The notes beneath the pieces were generated by a model. It was not told the DNA's origin, made no database searches, and was given only the letters and a program-made list of their open reading frames with translations. A DNA stretch of 64,000 nucleotides. It comes from Anthopleura xanthogrammica (lineage: Eukaryota; Cnidaria; Anthozoa; Actiniaria; Actiniidae). Shown here in pieces: positions 25,901 through 37,900 of the stretch. The position numbers and the translations under genes are program-made. How positions within the stretch are numbered: the first letter of the stretch is position 1; each line of letters starts with the position of its first letter. The DNA lies in assembly GCA_964019055.1 (NCBI GenBank), contig OZ025216.1, forward strand, positions 2,421,001 through 2,485,000, written 5' to 3'.

Positions 25901-28900
25901 TAGTGGAGAAAATTGTTTTATTTGTTCGGCAGCTGTTATCAAGAATAACAAAATATTTGTTTTTGGCAAAAGTTCTTACGATATTCCTGGTCTGATAAAA
26001 TCTGCGATCGTTAACGTTGATGTGAAGAAATATTCTGATAGTGACGATTTGTTCGTTTGCAAAGAAATCTGTTACAAACAGCTTTTGAAATTCAAGGGAG
26101 CCTTGGAGAAATATCACAGGATCAAGGAAGAAATAAGAGAAAAATTTGAGAGGAAACGAGTGAGGGCCAAGAGATTATTACGGTCAGACGACAAGCAAGA
26201 AGAAGAAACGACACTGATACGAAGTTCGCTTCTATCGCCGTCTTCACACCTTTCTTCTACCAGTACTGAAGGAAGGACAATTTGCAAAGCTTCTAAATCA
26301 CTGCACTTTTCAGACGACAATGCAAATCCTACCACTTTTACTTCTTCTAGTGACTCTATCATCAACACAGTTGTGGAACGGTCTTCATTTAACCATGACT
26401 CACAGTTGTACTTCAATCGACCAAGCTTTTCTCAACTGCATGCCCCTAACGCCGTCGGAAACCCTTGTAGTGGGTTTGTTTTGAATGCTTTTCCAAATCT
26501 AGTTTTTGCTGGTCCAGCTGCGATACCAACAAGTGAAGGCAGTTTATACACTTCTACACCCAAGAAAACGGGACAGGTCTCAGGAAAAGTTAAGTTAACT
26601 GTCTATCATCCCTCTAGAACTGTGAATAAAACTCTAGATGAAACATACGAAACACTGGGAAAAGCTTTAATGTACGGTCCTCCATCGCGCATCGCTACAG
26701 CTGTTATGAAGTGCGACACTCTCCGTAAGCAGGTCATAGAAAAAGTCCTTGGCATCATTTCTAAAGAAGTCAGTTGCCTGTGTTCGAGAAAGAACCCGTC
26801 AATGTTACGAAGAGTTAGCAAGGATGATCTTGAGAAATTTGATCTACAGGGTCTATGCGAAGAGTGGAAAGAAAGAGCCCCTCTTTTCTACTCTATCCTC
26901 CTCACTTCTTGTTCTACAAAGAGTACAACAAATGCTACTTGGCTTCCGAGTGTCGCACTTTCTGGATCTATACTCCTAAAGCAAAGAAACGGTGAAATGA
27001 ACGCGACCTCTTTTGTGATGGGTATACTTCTCAAGACTCGATCAACTGAGGTGAGTGTAAATGAACAATTCTAAACTTGCTGGCTATTATCCTCTATTGG
27101 TGATTAAGATAAGGCCCAAACCCCCTTCCACCAAAAAAAATTAGCTCTGAATGTGAGCTAAAAATGTTATTTCATGTTTCATTAGGCAAACCTTGCAAGA
27201 TTCACAAAGTTGAAGCTGACATGCTCCAACAGAGCAACACTGTCTAAACTTGATGAACTTGGTGAGAAACATGACATGACGCTACAGAAAGCACAAGAAA
27301 CCATAACACATGGAAACATTCTAATTAAAGAAAAGCTTGAAACTCTGGAGGTGCTTGAATCTAGCCACAATTCACATGCTATATGCCCTACAAGTTGTTC
27401 TGAAAGTATGCTGAAGGCAAGAAATGAAGTATCTGATCAACAGAAAGCATCCCATCCTGGATATGTCATTGCATTTGACAACATTGATGTCCAACTGAAA
27501 AGGAAAAGCATGACCCTTTCTGCCCAAAACAGAGACTTTCACTGGGTGAACCATAAGATGGTGATCAACCGTGTCTCTGGTTGTTCACTACCAGCAAATG
27601 GGGAAAAAGCAGATTTGCTTGAAATTAGAAACCTGAAGTTCCTTCCAAGCATCGAGGACCACCAGCGGCAGAGGCTCAACTATGTGATACTTGTATCCAG
27701 AATGCTGGTTCAATACTTTGATGCCTTTGAACCTCTGAAGAAGACATGTATACAGCACATTCCTCACAAGTATACAAATGAAATGTCAAATAAATCAACG
27801 AAGGTACATTTGCTTTGTAGTTTGCTTTGCAATATGTTTCACAAGAAAAATTCGCAAGAAAAATCATCATATTTAATAATTTAATTGCAGATTCAATCTT
27901 GAGTTACATGAACTTTAGATATTTAGAGACTTTTCAATGATCCTTCTTTTAATATAAAATGAATTGTCAACAATGCTGTCTGAGACTGTTTGGGTACCAT
28001 TGATCAATAGTTAAGTCAGCGATAATCACAAATAATGTAATTACATATTTCCATGCACTGCCTTTTGCTGCCAAACAAGCTTTTTTCATACCTTATTTTG
28101 TAAAACTAGTCAGCTTTGCATTGAATATTGTATGTGAATACATAAAATGTGATTATAGCTGCATGAATGTGAGGCTAAGGACTTCATGAATAGATATTAA
28201 GAAAGGCCTACAATTTTAATAAGTCTTAAAACCATAAACAAATATCAATTTCATGCTAAATATAGGTTTAATAATAGGTTTATTTCTCCTAGGTGCCCCT
28301 TGGAGTTCTCTTCAAGAATGAAAATCTAAATGAGGACATGTTATCCATATTAAAGCATTTCCACTCCTATATTCCAAAAAAAAGTGATGGTGACTATGAT
28401 GGTCAACTGTTTGCTGGGGACCAGCTCACTCTTGAGAGAGCTGTTAATGTTGTGGCATCAGTGGCCAATGGTTACTCACCAGAAGATCGCTTAGAGGGAA
28501 TCAACCTGCAACTTGGGGATTGGCATGCTGCTGTTAAGTTATTGACTGTAAGTATATTTTTTTACCCAGGGTTTATAAATTATGTTTCTGCAGACAGTAA
28601 GAACGATAGGCTTTTTACTTGGTCTTAGTCTCCTTCAATGTGTTTACTATTATTTTTTTAGATGATTTACAGCAGATTCTATAGTGGAAAATCAGATGGA
28701 GAAAGTTGTACCCTATTTTCAGATCGCACCCTCATTAATCGACGCAATGTCACTGGTGACCCCCATGCTGCATATCGACCCAATAGAGACTTTCTCCTCA
28801 TTGTTATCAAGTCTAGAGTAATTGCAGCAGCAATGGAAGTTTTGGGTTTTGAGAGCAAGTCAGGAATGCCAACCAAGTTTCTACTACCCAAAAATTTGGA

Positions 28901-31900
28901 TACAGCAACCAAATCACAGAAGCTGAAATATTTAATGGAAGCTTCATCTAAGATTGTAGATACATATATTTTTGAAAATGGCCATGTAAATCAGCTTATT
29001 GATGGTGTACTCACTGAACAAGAAAGGGAAGATCTAGTAAATGAACAAGAACTAACTCAGGAAGGACGGTTTCCCTGCAGATTCCAAGGATGCAACAGTT
29101 CATTTCGGTACAATGGCAAAAGTAGAATGAATCATGAGCTGACACATGATCCTCCTCCAGACATTCCAGAGCAGCAAATGTCTAGTTCTTCTTCCAAGAG
29201 AAAGCCATTGTCAGAGAAAGCATCAAAGAAAGATGACATGTTTGATTACAATTGTGCTCTTTTATCTGATGGATTTCTATTCCTGAATTTCCTGGATGCC
29301 ATTAGTGAGGGGGATGGTCTGAGAATCATGCGGCAATATAAATACATAATGGTATACTGCAAGGCAGATGGTTCTCATAGTACTAAGTATGCCCTTGAGT
29401 GTTTGTACCAGTCTTTTCTTGTTGATGCCTTGCTATCACCAAGAGACAGTGAACGCTTCATTTGGAACCGATCTGTTAACAATACTTGCCAAAAAGGTAA
29501 GAATATCCCCTTGGATCTAGATGTGGAACACAGCAATAACTTCATCAAACAAGGTATTAAGAATCTTGGCCCGAATGTTACAGAGAAAGCCATTTCACGC
29601 ATCAGTCGTGCTGAAACTGCAACAAGAACCATAATGGACAATCTGGATGACAATGTTCAAAGATTTGCAAGATCAGGCAGACATTCTCAAAGTTCAACAG
29701 AAAAAGATCTTCAAGAGCTTGTGAAGAGAGTATTGGAAGCAGATGTACTCACACAGAAAGATGAAAGGAAATACAACCACTTTGTAAATTTCAAAAGAGA
29801 CAGACTTCAAAATTTGGATATGTCAGAAGTATTCAAATGGATTAACAAGCACAAGAAAAACATTTCCCTGGGTGTACGAGCTAGATAAGAAGTTATTTTT
29901 ATCATCTCATTTGATCAACACATATTAGCTCTAAGTGAGTTTCATATTTAGGGACAAGTCATTATTTACAGGGAGGGCTGGTGGAAATAGAGGGGCACCA
30001 GCATTTTTTATGCTTCAGAAAGGATGGGGCTAAGACAGATAAAGGGCAAATAAAATTTCAAAAAAATGCACCAGCCGTATGGCCCATGCTCTCCCTGTAA
30101 CTAATGACTTGTCCCTTAAATAATAATTTAGTTTCCTCTTTTAGAAAATCAATTGATATGTTAAATAATTAAGACTTTACCATACAAGTATATAGTTTCA
30201 GTTTAATGCCTTTTGAAGTTGACAGCCCAATGGTGCTTTGAATATAATATATTACGTTAGATATAGAACTGATTAATAACATATGAGTGTTATATCACTG
30301 ATACAGACACTGTATCATTAATCAGTTCTGGTACATCAAATAGGCATTAAGTAGCTGGCAGAATACAGAGTTTTATAATAGACAAGCTACATAATACAGC
30401 TTGTCTCAACATATCTGCTAGGAAATATCTTTTTGATGCACGATGACAATTCTTCTGATTTAATGTGTGGAATACTCAAGATAACTTAGTCAAGTCTTAG
30501 GTCATTTAGAAGCCATTGTTTGAATAATAGCAAGCAATTGAAGGTGTTTATTTGGAATTCACACAGGTTTTTTTCAAAACATATTATTGAAAGTTTGATA
30601 AGTAATTCTGGCCCTCACTAGCGACATAAGCATAAGAGTTTACATCCTTACTGTAAATTCAGCAACATAAGCACAAGTACAAGAAGAACAGAAGGTTTTG
30701 ATCCTTGTGCTTGTGCTTAAGTGCTAGTGAGAACCAGCCTGTAATATACACATTTAGAAGTATTAATGATCACCTACATGGACTCTTTCTAGTGCTTCGA
30801 ATACAGCAGCAGGTACACCAGTATCCAGGGATGTATTTGAATTAGCTTCCAGTTCAGTGAAAGATTCCTCCAGCTGTGACAATGATAAGTTATCAACTGC
30901 CATTTCGAAAAGTTCAATGTCCTCAATAATAGCTTCCCAGTCTTCAAGCAACAAATCATCCATTTCAAAATTATCATCTCCTGTATAAGAGCAGTCTTGC
31001 ATGTCTTGAAACACATCCTTTAAAATACATAATATTTTATAAGCATGTGTCTTGTCCCAGATCTCAACAAATTTATGTATATCACATAAAGAAAATAAAT
31101 GTTGTAAATTGTCCAAAACTTGTTGTATTTGAACCCTCGAGAAACCAAGAAGTAAGGGAATACCAGTAAGTGTTTTCAACTCAGTTTTGGCAGTAGTACT
31201 TAGGAGGTTTGCAAGCAATTTTTTATGATATTTGGTGAGTTCATTATGTACAAGTTCCTTCTGCTGTTCGGTAATGTGTCTTGTTTTCAATTTAATTCCT
31301 GGTTGTTTTTTTGCTGCCCTCGAAGGATAGGTAGTAAGTTTACCACATTCTGGTGACCCACATTGACATGTCGAAGCACAATGATCACAACACAAGTGAA
31401 GCTCATGAGGGGGTGTTGACTCTTCTTCGAAATGCTTCAGAATAGTTTTTCGCCTACACTGGCGACTGCTAGCATAAAGCTTGATATTCCCTTCCACGTG
31501 ATTAAGTAGTATTCCATTGTACAGAACAAATGCTACAGCTTGTGCACCATCTCTCCCAGCTCGTCCTGTCTCTTGAGTATAACTCTCAATGTTCTTAGAA
31601 GGTCCAAAATGGATAACCCTTCTCACAGCTTTACAGTTTATGCCCATTCCAAAAGCTATAGTAGCAACTAACACTCGGATCACACCCCTTTCTTCGGCAA
31701 ACGACTTGACAATATTTTCCTTATTAGCCAATGGGGTGCATGAGTGTAGCATTTCTAAAAGAACATTCTTAGGATCTCTATCGACATAGATATCCTTCCC
31801 AAGCATGCCTTTCAAAGTTGCATACACCAAACCACATTGTTTAATTGTCTGGCAATAAATGATGGTTCTATCACAAAGTTCTTTTTTTTCCCTCAGCTCT

Positions 31901-34900
31901 TCACCTAGCCAGCCAAAATAATGATCCAGATCTGCATCCATAGTAGGCATGTACTCAACTGCATATGCTATATTATTCTTGTTTGGACTCTCGTATATCA
32001 CATGAGGGTTAGCCATCATCAAAACCTCAAAGATTGACTGTCTTGTTGCCTTGGTAGCTGTAGCAGTCAGGGCAATCATGTGGACTGTAGGTGCTAGAGT
32101 TCTAAATTCATGCAGCCGAGAGTAGCAATCCCTAAATGCTGCTAGCTTCTTTGTTGTTGATGTACCCCTAGAAAATTCAAATGACAAAAAAAATTCAATG
32201 ACAAGGCTGTTTGGTTGGGACTTTATTTAAGCTTAATGAGGACAAACACATTCATTACAGTGACAATTAAACGACAAGGTAAATGTACTTTATTATTTAT
32301 TAGTTACTTTTATTTTAACTTTATAATCATCTAAAGACTACCTGTAGCTATAGCCCTTTTATCGTAAATATTGAAAATATATCTAGATCTGAATCAATCA
32401 CTCGAACTTAACATTTTGAAAGACAGGTTTCGAACCCTGCTATTCCTCTTTAATCTAAGATTAATTACAAAGATTCAAGTATTGGCACCTACCACTGTTT
32501 GATGACATGTGCTTCGTCTATTGCCAATGCACAGAGTTTCGAAGAATACGTCGAATTGGTAAGCATATCACGCCAGCGTTGGTTTAGGAGCCATGCTTCA
32601 GGTGTTCCATAAACGATCGAAAAAGATCCCTTCTCAACCTCTTGCCGTTCCTCCTCGCTTTCAATATCGCTTATACTAACGGCCTTTATACCTAATCCTG
32701 TGAGAATCTTGACTTGATCTGCGATGAGGTTGACTAACGGTGATACGACGACAACTATATGTCCTTGTTGGTCCAACAGATAATCAAATATGAGCGGTAA
32801 GGCTTGAAATATGAGCGATTTTCCAAAGCCCGTAGGCAGATTTACGAAGACATCTCTCTTGTCTTGTATAAATTTAAGAATGGCGTTCTTTTGGTGATCA
32901 TTAAACGCAGGAATTTGGAATTTTGTAGCCACGTATGAAAACGCTTGCTCATACGACGCCATTTTGTTTTTCGTATGGCGCGCTTCAGTTCTCGATTTTA
33001 GAACTAGAGCCGTGATTGGCTAAGCCGTTGGAATGGAATGTCTGGCTACAGTAAGCAGCCGTTAGTGGGGAGGGATTCGAAATCGAGACCGACACTAAAA
33101 ACGGCTGCAAAGGAGACTAGTATATTTGCGCCCGGTTTGAATAATTTTTCCAAGCACTAGTCAAGTTCTTTAATCAAGGCCGCAACTACCCCACATGACT
33201 GATTTGAAGTGTTTACAAAATTAAGCGAACTACTTGCATTTAACGTTCACTTGGTATGCATTATAGTGTACTCTAGCTTGTTTAGCTTGTAGTGTATGCT
33301 CCGTATTGATGGGTGAGATAACTGGAAATCGAACAAGAAACATGACAGTTGTTTTGAGGTGGTGACGGTTGAAGTCAAGAGTGTTTAGAAAACGTTAAAA
33401 CAATGTGAAGTTTATCAACGGAGGTAAGCTTACCATTGCTTTTAGGAATTTTGTAAGCATCAAGGTGTCTTTTTGCAATCTCCATAGCAACAAACGTCTT
33501 GTCGTTGTTGGTTGGTGCATATATGATGGTGTTCTTGCCTTCCAGGGCAGGTGCTGCAAGCTCTTTTTGGTACTTACGAAGCTGGATTTTGGGTTTGTAA
33601 GCTGTGAAAAAAGGCACAGAAAAACAGTGTTTGCGATAATTACTGGCCAGCAGCTTTAAAGTATGCCGCATGCTCTGTCTGGTTTTGTATGTGGTGACAT
33701 AGTTCTTAATATAAATAACATTGGTCCTTGTATAAAAACACTTTAAGATCTAACCATTTATACGGTTAATTATAAAGGCAGACCTTCTAATCAGTTATTT
33801 TAATACCCAGATTGCTGGATCAGCCTTGTTAGGATCGCGTTTCACTATAAAGTCTAAAATAGGACTGTGTGGGTTGCCAATAAAAATAAAGCAAAAACAT
33901 GTTCTTAGTGATTTAACTTCCACCAGAAACAATTGGAACTATGAACACAAAATCTTAATATAAAGAAAATTTTTTATACAACTGCTTTTGTTTTTCCTGA
34001 ATTGGACGAATAACGGTAATGGAAGTAGTGGTACATTTTAAAAGTAAGGTTAATGGAACGCGAACAACAACCCACGATCTACCGCTCAACAGGCCAACTA
34101 CTAACCGAACCATTGAGGCAGGATATACATGCATACACCTATTTCACAAAAGGTTATTGGAGCAATAGGACATAGGCGATAGAAGATAGATCATTCCGAG
34201 ACCCAAGGGCAGTATGGGTATACAAAATTTCCCATTGCCTATCGTCTTTCTCCTCTGGCTTGAACAACCTTTTTTTGCAATACTGTAGGTATATACCTTC
34301 TTCATTATCCTCTGACGAGCATGTCGAGCTAGATTCCCAGTTTTTCAAGCCAGAATCCGCGGACGATATCCCTTTCATAAGCGGTGTGTATGGACGTCTC
34401 TTTTCTGTCTCTTTAAATCTGATGTCCGAGAAACTTGGCGCAGCTAAGGAATTAATAAGTAATTTGAAAAAAAGGCGTATAAAAAATTACAGTTCAGTAT
34501 TTTTTACCATCGCTAAAAGCGTTGACGTTTTGTCCTCCTAATAATAGAATTAGAACTACAACAACGCAAAACGTCTATTACCTGACACACCTTCAAGGTC
34601 TGACAAGGATTCCCAGGATTGCCAGCCAGATTCCGCGGATATCGATGATTCCTCTTTCATAAACGGTATAAAGCTTTCGTCTTCGGCGCGACGTATTTTT
34701 TCTGCTGCCTCTTTCAATCTGATCTCCGAGAAACTTGCCGCAGCTAAGGAATTATTAAAAAAAAAACCCGGTTATTTTGGAAGTGGATATCGATTTTCAA
34801 TATTTGGAAATATGTTATTAAATGGTTGTATACTTTTTAGTCAAAATCTATATTTGAAGGGATTCCCAGAATGAATAAAATTTACATTATCCTAAATGGA

Positions 34901-37900
34901 CGATTTGCTGCAGCTTACAATAATGAGATGGGATGGGATTACCACTGGGTTAGTGAAGGGTTGGGAGACAGAGGCTACGATTTAACTTCGATCTTACTAC
35001 ACTGAATAGACTTGAAGGTCTAACCCTTTGTAGATATTAAAAATATGTTAACCGTGCCGTATTACCGGGTCCAGAACAAGAGTTGCAAAGTGGCAATTTC
35101 ACTTTTTCATCAAATTCGAAACTCCAAGGTTAAAAAATCGAGTTTCAGCTTTCAGAGGTGTCAAAGTGCTTTACATTTCACAGCCTTTTTGCTCATTTTT
35201 GAAAAAAACGAAGCACCTTTCTTTCGAGGATTGAAATAGTTAAAACTGAAAAGGCACCTTTTTGCTGTTGGATCTTCCTAGACAACGCTTTAAACAAGGC
35301 ACCTTTGTGTCTGCTTAGCGGTTTTCACTCCTTTCTCCCTCCCCCTCCCCCTCATCATCGCCAAAAATTCTGAACGGACATGCGTATTAGCAGCGGTATT
35401 CTTACGGAGTAATCCTATACTTACAGTTCTCAAATTAACAGAAAATGTATGGGGCTAGAGTTTTAATTCCTCGATATCTTACAAAATATTTAACTACAAC
35501 AGCTGCACGGCTTAGAAGTTAGAACTAACTTGCAAGCTTTAATAAAGCTAATAAATCAGAACCAATACTTTAAAATCGTATCTTGTGTGAAGGATTGGAC
35601 TTTCGTCAATATTTCTGCCAAGTTTCAAATGTTTTGGCCACAATTTCATTTCGGTTTTACTCTCTGGCAACTATTTGTAATCATTAGACTTCGAAGTTTT
35701 CAAAAGAACGGCGCTGTTGCTTTATTCTACTGATTAATATTACTATACCTAAAAAGATTTCCATCTCAGATAATTGTCTTCTTATTTCAGATAGCCTTTC
35801 CTCTTCAAATTCGGCGGTTCTTGACAATCCTTTCGCTAATCTTTTTTTAAGCCCTGAATCGAAAGAATAACAGTACATCTTAAAAGTAAGGGTAATGTAA
35901 CCCGGACAACAACCCACGACCTCCTGCCAGAAGTCCATTGTTATGGACTTCTGCTCCTGCTCAACAGACTGATAATCAAGCGACCCACACCAGACGGCAT
36001 ACCTACACCATGACACTGAACTCACCAAATAAAGGAAATAAAGCTATTCCCATACTTGGGATACTTGAGTTTATTAGATCCAACACCCAATAACCACAAC
36101 TTAAGCTTTACAGCACAAGGAAAGTAATGAGAAGCGAAATACAACTATTTCAAAAAAAAGGTTGGCGAAGGTTTTGTTTTTTTGTTGCATACCAAGCCCG
36201 AAATGCAGTATTGGTGATGTCAATTCAAGCAGCGAAAGGTCACAACAATATGTCATTTCCCCAGACTTTGTCTGCAGGATTTTCCAGCAGATTTACTTTG
36301 CTGACATTATTTACATATGAATATGATACATTTCAAGCTTGGTAAGCAACATGCAACAAGAAACAAGCAATAAACAACAAAACCTTCACCAACCTTTTTT
36401 GAAATAGTTGTATATAAAATCGCTTCTGTTTCATGAATCTTATTTGCAAGCAAATGATCCACATTTTTTTGAATGTTAATTAGTCAAAAAAAAGTGGAGC
36501 ACGCCATGGCCAAGACAAATAGAAAAAAATCAACGCGACTTACGCTTTATACTATCTATCGATTTTCCCAGTTCCATAATAGGTCGTCCTACTCGTATTT
36601 GTATCTGTGTCACATCCACTGGTTTACTGCTCTCTTCATCCGGAACATCTCGTTCACAGCATATCGAGTGTCTGCGCTGTCTTTTAGTATTCTTCGTTGA
36701 ATTACCTAAGAAAATACAAAATATATATAAATGTGATTATATCTAATGTGGAGAGAGTGGTAGTCAGTGGTTATGTATCACAACATCATGCGTAATGGAT
36801 CATGGGTAGTGTTGGGTAATTTTTCCATTTTGTCGCGGAGGAAAAAAAAACCCAAAGGTAGTTTTAGACTGGTTTGTCACAGGCAACCCAGTAACAATGC
36901 TAACAGTCAACATGCAACCACCAAAGCAATCAAAACGATATTTTGCACATGCAAGAAATATATTCTACCTTTCACCTCCAAGAGGATAAGATCCCAGAGA
37001 ACTTCACGGTACTCTTTCTCATCTATAGTGACCTGCACATCAATCTCTTCTCCTTGGCTCACTTCCTTCAATTCTTTCGTCTCATTGAAATATTTTTTCA
37101 GGTTTTCTTTAAACGAGCCATCTTTGTAGCTCTGCCATAGCCGTTTTAGTGACGAAATACTTGAGACTTTCAAGACAAAAACAACTGAGCCTCTAAGGAG
37201 TGCAATTACTTGTGCCCCGAAATCCAAAAATGGTTGAAGATCTTTTAGTTTTTCAGGATTCGTGTTATATATGTACATCAGAGCTGCACCTGCTAATATT
37301 GGTACTCCTTTTATTGATAACACAGTTGTCAAACGTATAGCTGCAAAATCATAATTGTAATTTTAGGTATGGTATGGTATGGTATGGTATGGTATGGTAT
37401 GGTATGGTATGGTATGGTATGGTATTGTATTGAGATCCAGGGGGGTGATTTTGGTGACTATAATAAGAATAAAGAACATAATAAGAATAAAGGATAAGAT
37501 AAGACCAAAAAATAAGTAATGCCTTGCTAGGTACCAGTCACCCCCCTAGAAATCATTCTGGATCCACCACTGTCCCTGTGCCATTAAACACGTACTACAC
37601 AAATTGTATGTTAGAATTTAGTCATTGGATTTCTTAAACTAACCTGAGGTACATACTCCCCCTGTTAAAATCAACAAAAGATATGTTACAACTATGTACA
37701 GTACCTGTAAAAGTGGACACTTTCGGGACCTTGCCTCGTGTCTGCTTAATGATTAGAAGGGTGTCTACTGAAAAGAGGTTTGCTTTTCTGTAAATACAGC
37801 CAGCTATTTCAAAAAAGGTTGGTGAAAGTTTTGTTGCATGTTGCATGTCAAGCTTGAAATGTATCGTAGATCATATGTAAATATGCTGGATAAACCTGCA

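Larger units (their letters stand above)
25662..33119. mobile_element. 7.46-kb DNA transposon carrying DUF6589-type and RecQ-like genes
   Basis: Perfect 92-bp terminal inverted repeats at 25662-25753 and 33028-33119 start TAGTCTCCTTTGCAGCCG. The 9-bp direct repeat GTATATTTG flanks both ends (25653-25661 and 33120-33128), a target-site duplication. Each repeat contains its own internal dyad (GCAGCCGTT...AACGGCTGC). A CCAAT box (AGCCAATCA) lies just inside each end, about 100 bp or more before each start codon. Two intact-looking multi-exon genes converge on the centre. Perfect repeats and open frames suggest recent insertion. It interrupts the RLR-B intron between the Walker A and DECH exons. 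The superfamily is not certain; the 9-bp duplication is compatible with several. Confidence 0.85.

Noticed and set aside
30763..32962. Host RecQ helicase (RECQL/BLM/WRN)
   Set aside because: It lies entirely between perfect terminal inverted repeats with a target duplication, and its C-terminus lacks recognisable RQC/HRDC domains.
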